Source of the DNA: JALRHH01 sp964638875
GTDB taxonomy: Bacteria > Patescibacteriota > Saccharimonadia > Saccharimonadales > JALRHH01
Assembly (NCBI GenBank): GCA_964638875.1
Contig: CAZXBL010000003.1
Span: 1-40,691 of the forward strand
Direction of reading: 5' to 3'
Length of the DNA: 40,691 bases
The notes under the pieces are model-generated. The model made no database searches. It was not told where the DNA came from and saw nothing but the letters and a program-made list of their open reading frames with translations. Position numbers and translations under genes: made by a program. This document shows positions 21,229-28,426 of the stretch, in pieces; the first letter of the stretch is position 1; every line of letters begins with the position of its first letter.

Positions 21229-22290
21229 TTACATAGATAGGTTAGGGACGATTTCTAAGGAGTAGGGGTCTGCTTTGGGTTGGTTCAGACTAGCATGGAA
21301 GTAACCGAGGGCGGCAATCATTGCGCCGTTGTCGGTGCAGAGTTTGGGGTCGGTATAGTGGATTTCTAAGGGCAAACGATCTGCTAACTGCATGCGGAGT
21401 TCAGGGCTGGCAGCAACGCCACCACCGATGACGACGGTCTTTGGGTGGAACTCTTCAAATGCAGCAACAACCTTGTCGACAATTGTTTCAACCGCTACAC
21501 GCTGGAAACTGGCAGCAATGTCTGCCTTCTGAGCCTCTGAGAGGCGCTGTGGCAGCTCTAGGGACGCTAACCTGTAATCTGCACCTACGGCAGCCTGGGC
21601 AGTGCGTAGTACGGCTGTTTTGATGCCAGAGAAGCTGTAGTCGTACTTGTTCTGTAACTTGGACTTCGGTAGATCGTATGCGAATGGGTCACCTTCCAGT
21701 GCTTTTTTGCCTACAGATGGACCGCCAGGGTAGGGTAGACCAAGCATTTTTGCTACCTTATCAAACGCCTCACCGATGGCATCATCGTGTGTTTGCCCTA
21801 GCAATGTGTAATCAAAATGATCGCGCCAGATGACGATCTGACTGTGGCCGCCAGATACGATCAGCCCCAGCATCGGGAATTCCGGTGCACTAGCGGGCAG
21901 GGAATAGTCGTCCAGAGTCGTCTCGGTGATGAAGTTAACGTAAATGTGCCCCTCAACATGGTTAATCGCGTATAGGGGCTTATTCTTGGTTATAGCCAGG
22001 GTGCGAGCCGTCATAACGCCCACCAGCAAGGAGCCACCTAACCCGGCACCATGGGTTACAGCGATTGTGTCAATGTCGTCCCATGTGCAGTTTGCGTCGG
22101 TCAAAGCTTGGTTAATAACAGGGGTGATTGCCTCGATATGACTACGCGCAGCGATTTCTGGCACAACACCACCGTAGGCTGCGTGCAGATCCATGCTGGA
22201 TAGTACTGCATTAGATAGCAGCTTCTTGCCGTCTTCTACAACCGCAGCGGCAGTCTCATCACAACTTGTTTCAATTCCTAAGATTCTCAC
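21229..22290 (-). CDS. tsaD: tRNA N6-adenosine threonylcarbamoyltransferase TsaD
   Basis: 353 aa. Transfers threonylcarbamoyl to A37 of ANN-decoding tRNAs with TsaB and TsaE. It shows ILGIETSCDETAAAV at the start, the metal-binding HVEGH (about 111-115), SGGHSQIV, YPGGPSVGK, FSGIKTAV and VIGGGVAAS, with the C-terminal metal Asp region CTDNGAMIAA. Length is normal. It starts with GTG at 22290. TATACT lies 9 nt upstream and overlaps the -10 of the divergent MurE-like gene; GAGGAG is present but only 2 nt from the GTG, so leaderless initiation is the better reading. Confidence 0.96.
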   Translation of the reverse strand: MRILGIETSCDETAAAVVEDGKKLLSNAVLSSMDLHAAYGGVVPEIAARSHIEAITPVINQALTDANCTWDDIDTIAVTHGAGLGGSLLVGVMTARTLAITKNKPLYAINHVEGHIYVNFITETTLDDYSLPASAPEFPMLGLIVSGGHSQIVIWRDHFDYTLLGQTHDDAIGEAFDKVAKMLGLPYPGGPSVGKKALEGDPFAYDLPKSKLQNKYDYSFSGIKTAVLRTAQAAVGADYRLASLELPQRLSEAQKADIAASFQRVAVETIVDKVVAAFEEFHPKTVVIGGGVAASPELRMQLADRLPLEIHYTDPKLCTDNGAMIAALGYFHASLNQPKADPYSLEIVPNLSM

Positions 22291-22299
22291 GTCTCCTCA

Positions 22300-22307
22300 A
22301 GTATACT
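22300..22307. promoter_or_regulatory. Shared palindromic -10 of tsaD and MurE-like gene
   Basis: AGTATACT gives TATACT on both strands: 9 nt before the tsaD GTG on the minus strand and 7 nt before ATG 22315 on the plus strand. Transcription from the two sides must be mutually exclusive. Confidence 0.6.
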
Positions 22308-22314
22308 GGAGGTC

Positions 22315-23610
22315 ATGAATATCCGAAAAATCGTAAAATCTTTTATCCCAACAACTTTGTTCAAGAAAATTGAGCCTTTTGGACACCTGATCGAGGCGAT
22401 CATATACAACATTGCGTACGGCTTCCCAGCACGCAGAATGAAGGTTATCGGTATCACTGGTACCAATGGCAAGACTACGACGACGTTCATGGTTCACCGC
22501 ATGCTGGTCGAAGCAGGTATCAACACTGGCATGATGAGCACCGTCGCCTACGGTGTTAATAATGATATTCGGCTACAAACTTACCATATGACAAACGTAC
22601 CGGTTCCGGCACTGATGAAGCGGCTCAAGTGGATGAAAAAGCAGGGGATTGAATGGTTGGTGCTGGAAACGACCAGTCATGCTCTGGCACAGAACCGTAT
22701 TTGGGGTGTGCCGTTTAGTGTTGCGGTCATGACCAATGTCACGCACGAGCATCTTGATTACCACGGCACGTTCGAATCGTACCGCGATGCCAAACGCAAA
22801 CTGTTCAAGTTAGCGAATCGCAACAAAAGAGGTCTCCGTACAGGGGTGGTTAACACTGATGACGAGAGCGCCCGACTGTTTTCTAGCGACGTTTTGAACG
22901 CTATTGGCTACGGGCTAAAGTCAGGCCACGTACGGGCTGACCAAGTGGAGCTGACGCCAGCAGGCAGTACCTACAAAGCGGTGACGGACGATGAAACTTA
23001 CGATATTACCTGCAAAATTCCAGGTAGCTTTAATGTTTCAAATTCGCTAGCAGTTGTGGCGGTAGGCCGCGCACTGAAGCTTACTAAAGAACAAATAGAG
23101 CAGGGGATTGTAGCGCTTGAGGGTGTGGAAGGACGAATGACCCGTGTTACAGAAGGGCAAGATTTTGACGTGATTGTTGACTTTGCGCACACACCGGACA
23201 GTTTCGAAAAGTTGTTCAAAGACTTGAAGCCAGTCGTGAAAGGCAAGTTGATCGTACTATTTGGCAGTGCAGGGCGCCGCGACGAAGCCAAGCGGGCAGT
23301 GCAGGGCGAACTAGCCGGCAAATACGCCGATGAAGTCATAGTAACCGAAGAAGACGACCGTGATATTGACGGCATAGAAATCATGAATGAAATTGCCGCA
23401 GGCGCAGAAAAAGCCGGCAAAGTACGTGAAAAAGATTTATTTCTCGTTCATAACCGTACTGAAGCAATTAACTTTGCAATCAAGCGAGCACAAAAAGGTG
23501 ACACAGTATTGTTACTCGGCAAAGGTCACGAAAAAACCATTGAACGCGCCAACGGCGAAAACCCCTGGGACGAAATAGCCACCACTAAAGATGCTGTCCG
23601 CGCGCTTTAG
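22315..23610 (+). CDS. MurE-like Mur ligase lacking the N-terminal domain
   Basis: 431 aa cytoplasmic ATP-dependent ligase of peptidoglycan precursor synthesis. The ATP site is GITGTNGKTTTTFM (about 46-59), followed by TSHALAQNR, NVTHEHLDYHG, VVNTDDESA and IVDFAHTPDSFEK, the last typical of MurE. Only about 38 residues precede the ATP loop, against about 100 in full MurE, so the UDP-binding N-domain is missing. The amino-acid recognition motif (DNPR for meso-diaminopimelate) reads EEDDRDID, so the substrate may differ. Whether it adds the third residue or modifies another precursor is open. A GGAGG lies 2 nt before the ATG, too close for normal use. Confidence 0.88.
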   Translation: MNIRKIVKSFIPTTLFKKIEPFGHLIEAIIYNIAYGFPARRMKVIGITGTNGKTTTTFMVHRMLVEAGINTGMMSTVAYGVNNDIRLQTYHMTNVPVPALMKRLKWMKKQGIEWLVLETTSHALAQNRIWGVPFSVAVMTNVTHEHLDYHGTFESYRDAKRKLFKLANRNKRGLRTGVVNTDDESARLFSSDVLNAIGYGLKSGHVRADQVELTPAGSTYKAVTDDETYDITCKIPGSFNVSNSLAVVAVGRALKLTKEQIEQGIVALEGVEGRMTRVTEGQDFDVIVDFAHTPDSFEKLFKDLKPVVKGKLIVLFGSAGRRDEAKRAVQGELAGKYADEVIVTEEDDRDIDGIEIMNEIAAGAEKAGKVREKDLFLVHNRTEAINFAIKRAQKGDTVLLLGKGHEKTIERANGENPWDEIATTKDAVRAL

Positions 23611-23613
23611 TTG

Positions 23614-24618
23614 TTAAGCGGATCTTTTGGAACGGGCAATTGTCAGGGTGTGTTCAACGGTCGTCTTAAAGTATTCGTCAGAACTTGTCACGAGGGAAGG
23701 AACCTTTGTGCCAGCTTCTTTTTTCCCCTGGTTCAAGCCCGCTCGGTATGTCTGTGCCAGTTGTAGCACCATGTTAGTTTTAGCCAGAACGGGTGCAATA
23801 TTAACGCGGTTCTCGTCAACTTGAACTGTCGAATCAAAGAAAGTTTCAATATCATGACGAATAAGATCAACAGTAGCTTTTGAATCTACAATTTGTGAGC
23901 CCTTACGAGGTAGTTGCTTAATCCCTTCGAGGTCTATAAAACGTACTCCACCGAGGTCAGCGGCAAGGTTCTTTGCCTGAGGATCAGTATGCGCTAGCCC
24001 AACGCCGTGTAAGTAACCTAAGCCACGCAAGCAATCTGTAAGTGCATGTGTCACATTCTCAGGGCGAAGCGCCTCAGGAGCAAGACTTTTGTCTGCCCAA
24101 AAAACGTTATCGTATGACTTCACATCATGTTCGTATAGGCTAAGAAAGTTATTGACTCCTCTGGCAGTGCGCCATACACCAAGTGGCATAAAAGCAAGTT
24201 CCCGGTCACTGAGGCTATTGAGGTAATTACTTGCAACCCACTCTCTGCGTAGTAACGCATCAGCGCGTTTGTCTTCACTCTTCTTGAAGGGCTTAACTGC
24301 TACCAGCATTGGTCTTTCGTGTAAACCAACCCCATTAAGGATCATTTGGCCAAATCGAGGTTGGTGCCGAGCCTCGTCACGCCCTAAACCTAGTTCCTCA
24401 TCCTCAATGAAAGTTGCGCGGTGCGGCTTTGCGGTAGGAGGGACTTCCGGAAGCTTGAATTCGGAATCAAGCAATGCGACTGAGCCAAGTGGGATTGCTG
24501 CCATGAGACGGGCGATTCCACGTTCGCCAGTAAGGAAGCCTTCGGGGATTTCTGCGCTAGCCAAAGGGGCAACATTGCCCATTCGTTCTGCCGGTCCGTT
24601 AAATCGTATAGATGTCAT
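23614..24618 (-). CDS. Protein-kinase-fold protein, paralogue 1
   Basis: 334 aa. Kinase-fold residues are visible in order: ATP lysine in LVAVKPF (about 107-113), a following Glu in RREW, the hinge-like region YEHDVKSYDNVFW, the catalytic loop LHGVGLAHTDPQAKNLA (H-x-D-x4-N, about 225-232) and the metal Asp in RFIDLEG. All key residues are kept, so activity is plausible. The first 90 residues are not kinase-like. It is homologous to the gene at 27343 (YEH-x-x-x-S-x-D-N-x-F-W and the catalytic loop are shared). It resembles RIO/Bud32/LPS-kinase types more than classical Ser/Thr kinases. Substrate unknown. It ends 3 bp from the convergent MurE-like gene. Confidence 0.75.
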   Translation of the reverse strand: MTSIRFNGPAERMGNVAPLASAEIPEGFLTGERGIARLMAAIPLGSVALLDSEFKLPEVPPTAKPHRATFIEDEELGLGRDEARHQPRFGQMILNGVGLHERPMLVAVKPFKKSEDKRADALLRREWVASNYLNSLSDRELAFMPLGVWRTARGVNNFLSLYEHDVKSYDNVFWADKSLAPEALRPENVTHALTDCLRGLGYLHGVGLAHTDPQAKNLAADLGGVRFIDLEGIKQLPRKGSQIVDSKATVDLIRHDIETFFDSTVQVDENRVNIAPVLAKTNMVLQLAQTYRAGLNQGKKEAGTKVPSLVTSSDEYFKTTVEHTLTIARSKRSA

Positions 24619-24678
24619 TATTTTATTGATAACCTTGTTATAAACATTAGCACAATATTGCTAAAATGTCAATCTTTA

Positions 24679-25557
24679 CTAAAGAGGCAAAATCTCTGGG
24701 TTATCAAGGGTAAGGGTTGTGCAGCGGATATACCCGCCGCCCTTGACCAGCTCAATGATTTCCGGGCTAATAGTTTTGAGACCCTTTGATTCGATAGCAG
24801 CTTTTAATTCTGGTGCAGTGCCACTCATAACTACGGTTTCACCAGTCGACACAAGATTGCAGGCAAATGCTTGCTTGGCTTCGCGAAGTGACACTTCAAT
24901 TTTCTCAATGGGTAGTGCCTGAATCTTGGCCTGGCTTTCTTTAGTAAAAGCTTTAGGGCACCAAGCAATCAAATCGTCACGCAACACCGAAATTGCCAGA
25001 TCTATGTCGTAAAAAAAGCTGTCTGGCCAGCCGGAATCCTTGTTGATCACAGGTTTACCAAGCCAGTTTCGCTGCGGCACAGTTTGTAGGCTGACCACCT
25101 CGTAGCCAAGCCTTTCTGCCACAAATTGGTGGGCAGGTAATTCTGTGCGATAACCGCTGCCAGCAAGTAAGTATTTGCCGCAGGGAAGGGCATCACCCTG
25201 ACCACTGAAATGAACATCATCAGGCACTGAAATAACTTCTTTTCCAAGGTCGGTTAAGACCATACGGGCGTAGGCTTCCTCGCCCTTACGCGCATCAGGC
25301 AAGGTAGCTAAAACGGCTTTGTTGCCCCGTACGAGCGCCCAGTTAGCGGTGTAGACACCATCCTGACAGTCTTTTGGCGGGGGTACAGTGATAACCTTTA
25401 CGCCAGCAGTCTCCAGTGCCTCACGGATTGAGGTGTGTTCAAGGCGGGCCTTTTCCAAATCAATCGTGTCGTTTTTGGACATGTACGGGTTAATAGCCTG
25501 CCCAGCACTAAAAAAATCCACCCCAGACATCAACACAGTTTTGTTCATCAAAGCCAT
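24679..25557 (-). CDS. Amidinohydrolase / dimethylargininase-like protein (guanidine-modifying superfamily)
   Basis: 292 aa of the pentein-fold family that includes DDAH and arginine deiminase. YTANWALVRGNKAVLA and VPDDVHFSGQGDAL supply the substrate acid and the catalytic His/Asp region. VKGGGYIRCTTLTLDN near the end supplies the catalytic Cys (about 280). The usual E-G-G-D reads S-G-Q-G-D, so substrate choice may differ. The likely reaction is hydrolysis of a guanidino compound (arginine or methylated arginine) to citrulline plus an amine or ammonia; the exact substrate cannot be told. TACAAT is 7 nt before ATG 25557 (leaderless). Arginine catabolism has been linked to host adaptation in Saccharibacteria. 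Confidence 0.82.
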   Translation of the reverse strand: MALMNKTVLMSGVDFFSAGQAINPYMSKNDTIDLEKARLEHTSIREALETAGVKVITVPPPKDCQDGVYTANWALVRGNKAVLATLPDARKGEEAYARMVLTDLGKEVISVPDDVHFSGQGDALPCGKYLLAGSGYRTELPAHQFVAERLGYEVVSLQTVPQRNWLGKPVINKDSGWPDSFFYDIDLAISVLRDDLIAWCPKAFTKESQAKIQALPIEKIEVSLREAKQAFACNLVSTGETVVMSGTAPELKAAIESKGLKTISPEIIELVKGGGYIRCTTLTLDNPEILPL

Positions 25558-25564
25558 AAGCCAT

Positions 25565-25570
25565 ATTGTA
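25565..25570 (-). promoter_or_regulatory. -10 box of amidinohydrolase gene (leaderless)
   Basis: TACAAT on the minus strand, 7 nt before ATG 25557. Confidence 0.5.
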
Positions 25571-25677
25571 CGAGAAGAAAGTTAATTTGTCAGGAACATA
25601 GGATCACTAACTACTTGCATAATTAGCAATAGTATGCTACTGTAGACTTACTTCTAAAAAGTAAAGCCAAAAATAAA

Positions 25678-26967
25678 ATGACAGCCCACCCACAACATAC
25701 CGCTCAAGACCCCTTCATCCATGGACCTATCGCTGCGCCTATCGAGGAACAGCTTATCCATGAAGAGGGATTCAGCAAAGATTATGTAGAGTTTAAGCTT
25801 CAAACGCACAGAGATCTTATCGAGGCACACCTTGGAAAAGTAGGGATGGCCCTGGCTTTAACGAATGAGTTACGATACGCGCAAACACCTATCATCCATG
25901 GTGACCAGCCTGAATACACTACTGATGGCCCAGAGAGTCATTACCTAGACGTTGCTACAGATCCTGAAGACAAATTAACTGTAGACACGGCAATTGTATC
26001 GGACATGTTGCGAACACTTGGAACAACAAACTCGCTTCGCATACTGCACAAAGGTAAGGACGCAGGACTCGATATAGGGTCAATGATACGATTGCTTGAA
26101 TCTGATTACACAAATGTTGTGTCAGCAAACGAGAGCAAAACACCTGAACGCCCAGAGTTGCGTTACACAGAGGCACTTTTGCGGTCCGAGCTGGCCTTGT
26201 TATGGCGTCCAAATATGGCTGGGATGCTTGAGGATGTTCGGGGCAATGGCTTTAATTACGATATCTCCGATCCCAATGTTATTACTCCAGGGAAAATGGC
26301 AGAAAGCGATCGAAAGGAGCGTTGGAAGACGATAGGAATTAAGCTATTCGATGATGCTGCAAATATATTCAAGTCTATTTCCGAGAGTCCAACAGCGACT
26401 ACCGAACAGAAACTTGAAGCTTTGTGTCGAATGACTGATTTGAGGGTTGCCGAACTTCGTATCGAGATGATGCGTAAGGGTGCTTCTCAGCAGGAAAAGA
26501 ACATCCTTGCTACGACAATAACCGAGCTAAATACGGCGTTTTTAGATGGGCTCACTGAATCGGTGGTTAAAGAGCCCGATGCACTTCGCGATGGCAAATT
26601 GTTTGAGCTTTGGATGACGGGTACTACTCGGGACAAGCTACTAAAACAAAGAGACTTTATGACAACGGTACGTCTTGCGTTGCCACGAGAGGATAACGAC
26701 CACCAGGAGATACCTCGCCTCTATAACCGCCAAGATAAAAAGTATAATCTGTCTGCCGACCTTATCATTGAAGACGTAAACGGCAATGTTAAAAAAGTGG
26801 TTCAGCTCAAGGCTTATCCTAGAGCTCGATATGACGAATCAGAAACAGGAAAATACCTGCCTAAACGTACAGAATTACAGTTTGAGGATGATTACCCGAA
26901 CAACATTTTGGAATTCAGAAAAGCAGCACGGAAAAAGCAGCAGGAAGCCAAGCGAACTAGACGCTAG
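25678..26967 (+). CDS. Hypothetical protein, 429 aa, with possible nuclease-like C-terminus
   Basis: No signal peptide or membrane helix. The middle (about 90-330) is alpha-helical and charged. The C-terminal 110 residues contain LSADLIIEDVNGNVKKVVQLKAYPRARY, in which D...QLK has the spacing of a PD-(D/E)XK core with Gln in place of Glu, and the end is strongly basic (KAARKKQQEAKRTRR). The nuclease resemblance is weak and may be chance. There is no clear ribosome site before ATG 25678. The last 11 bp overlap the end of the convergent small gene. Family not recognised. Confidence 0.75.
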   Translation: MTAHPQHTAQDPFIHGPIAAPIEEQLIHEEGFSKDYVEFKLQTHRDLIEAHLGKVGMALALTNELRYAQTPIIHGDQPEYTTDGPESHYLDVATDPEDKLTVDTAIVSDMLRTLGTTNSLRILHKGKDAGLDIGSMIRLLESDYTNVVSANESKTPERPELRYTEALLRSELALLWRPNMAGMLEDVRGNGFNYDISDPNVITPGKMAESDRKERWKTIGIKLFDDAANIFKSISESPTATTEQKLEALCRMTDLRVAELRIEMMRKGASQQEKNILATTITELNTAFLDGLTESVVKEPDALRDGKLFELWMTGTTRDKLLKQRDFMTTVRLALPREDNDHQEIPRLYNRQDKKYNLSADLIIEDVNGNVKKVVQLKAYPRARYDESETGKYLPKRTELQFEDDYPNNILEFRKAARKKQQEAKRTRR

Positions 26968-27253
26968 GAGTTTGAGAGGGCTCTTGTTGTTCAGTAATAC
27001 CGTCAACATTAGGGTATTGCTGGTAATCGGCATGGTCAATAGAGCTGTTCAAAGGATCTTTATCTAGAAGACTTTCATCTACGTAGTCGGGGTGGAGAAC
27101 GGTCACCACCTCTTCGCTAACAACAGAAGCCCCGAGTATTCCTCCAATAACGTCGTTTGCTCGCCGGACGGCCTTGTCCGCAGCCTCACGCGCCTCGGGG
27201 TGAACTCGTGGTAGGTATTCCCGTTTAGGGCGACTTTCATTTTGATCACTCAT
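26957..27253 (-). CDS. Small hypothetical protein, 98 aa
   Basis: Starts MSDQNESRPKREYLPRVHPE. A helix with Ala/Arg pattern (EAREAADKAVRRANDVIGG) precedes a mildly hydrophobic stretch (ILGASVVSEEVVTVL), and the C-terminus is acidic/Gln-rich and probably disordered. TATAAT lies 8 nt before ATG 27253, a textbook leaderless start for this genome, which supports the frame being real. It is divergent from the second kinase-fold gene with 89 bp between starts. Family unknown. Confidence 0.65.
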   Translation of the reverse strand: MSDQNESRPKREYLPRVHPEAREAADKAVRRANDVIGGILGASVVSEEVVTVLHPDYVDESLLDKDPLNSSIDHADYQQYPNVDGITEQQEPSQTPSV

Positions 27254-27261
27254 TAAGCTAT

Positions 27262-27267
27262 ATTATA
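27262..27267 (-). promoter_or_regulatory. -10 box of 98-aa gene (leaderless)
   Basis: TATAAT on the minus strand, 8 nt before the ATG. The plus-strand partner TATAAT (27327-27332), also followed by ATAGCTAATT, drives the divergent kinase-fold gene, so both promoters carry the same TATAATATAGCT string. Confidence 0.6.
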
Positions 27268-27342
27268 GCATACTCTAGGCATTTCTACCAGTGTTAAATA
27301 CTGTTGAATTATCAATATATTTATGCTATAATATAGCTAATT

Positions 27343-28308
27343 ATGATGGAGTTTGATAGATTCTCTGTACGAATACCTTCCGGCAATCTAATGCAGGCGG
27401 GTCCAGTCTCGGCTTTTGTCCCACCAGAAGTTGAGCCAGAGGAAAGGATTGTTTCCACAGAGCTCCTTACTGAAGTGAAGAGTATGGAACCGGGCTCTTT
27501 TAAGCTTATCAAAGGTGTTTTTGCTGATGTGGCGACGCATGATGGGGTCGTAGCGGAGTTCTTGGAAGTCCCTGAGCTTGGCATTACCCGCATGGAAAGC
27601 GCCCACGAAGTTATGCTAGGGCAGCTGATCATGTCCACTGCTGCAGGCGAAATACCAGAACTTGTGGCGGTGAAACCACTTGAAAGTGCAAAAGTTGCTG
27701 CGCACGAATTTGCCCTTGCGCAATACTTCTCCGGGCCAAACAGACCAGTTGGGTTTAATACTTTCGCCCCCCTCGGACTGACTCGTTTAGAATCTAGTGG
27801 TGAATATGGGGTGATTACTAAATATGAGCACGGGACGATAAGTCTTGATAACATTTTCTGGAATCCGGAAAATGATCCTAAATCAATACTTGTTACCCAG
27901 GCGATTGGCAAGTGTGCTTTTATTCTTGGTTCATTGCATGCTGCGGGTTGGACTCACGGAGATGCTCAGATCAAGAACATGTTTAGGAGCAATAAGGATG
28001 AGGTTTTTGTTGCTGATTTGGAATCCACACAGCCGCTTAGACAGGTGAAAGGACGCATAGGAGAACTTGATATTCTTGCAGTCGAGGAGTCTATAAACCG
28101 TGATTTCTTGAAACTTTTTTCCTCTCTTGACGCGCGCGCGGAAGGCAGAGAAGAGCACGATTATTCTGAACAACTCAATACGATGTTCAGCCTAATATAC
28201 AATGGAATTATCAACAATCCTCAATCAGCCATACCGAGGGATATCCGGAAAACTCCTGACGCTATTATGGAGCTTTATTACGGTAATAGCTCCAGCGGCG
28301 CAGCCTAG
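27343..28308 (+). CDS. Protein-kinase-fold protein, paralogue 2
   Basis: 321 aa. Visible are the ATP lysine in LVAVKPLES (about 107-115), Glu in AHEFALAQYF, the hinge-like YEHGTISLDNIFW, the catalytic loop LHAAGWTHGDAQIKNMF (H-x-D-x4-N) and the metal Asp in VFVADLES. It shares these segments with the gene at 23614-24618, so the two are diverged duplicates on opposite strands about 3 kb apart. Two consecutive ATG codons (27343, 27346) follow TATAAT by 10 and 13 nt; either may be used. The target is unknown; the degenerate AAA+ protein encoded next is a possible partner by position only. Confidence 0.75.
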   Translation: MMEFDRFSVRIPSGNLMQAGPVSAFVPPEVEPEERIVSTELLTEVKSMEPGSFKLIKGVFADVATHDGVVAEFLEVPELGITRMESAHEVMLGQLIMSTAAGEIPELVAVKPLESAKVAAHEFALAQYFSGPNRPVGFNTFAPLGLTRLESSGEYGVITKYEHGTISLDNIFWNPENDPKSILVTQAIGKCAFILGSLHAAGWTHGDAQIKNMFRSNKDEVFVADLESTQPLRQVKGRIGELDILAVEESINRDFLKLFSSLDARAEGREEHDYSEQLNTMFSLIYNGIINNPQSAIPRDIRKTPDAIMELYYGNSSSGAA

Positions 28309-28376
28309 GCTAGGACTATTGCATATTCCAGCTGCGGCTCACTTACTTTAAGTCAAAGAATCCACACCACAGTTGT

Positions 28377-28405
28377 AATACACCCAGCGAGGGTGTATTG
28401 TTTTT
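28377..28405 (+). terminator. Terminator or attenuator between kinase-fold and AAA+ genes
   Basis: AATACACCC-AGCGA-GGGTGTATT followed by GTTTTT. It lies only 22 nt before the GTG of the next gene, with that gene's GAGGAG ribosome site in between, leaving no room for a promoter downstream of it. Confidence 0.75.
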
Positions 28406-28426
28406 CCAAAGAGGAGTGACGGAGAC

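Noticed and set aside
26957..27253. Antitoxin of a toxin-antitoxin pair with the neighbouring 429-aa gene
   Set aside because: The genes are convergent rather than co-directional, and neither shows a toxin or antitoxin motif.
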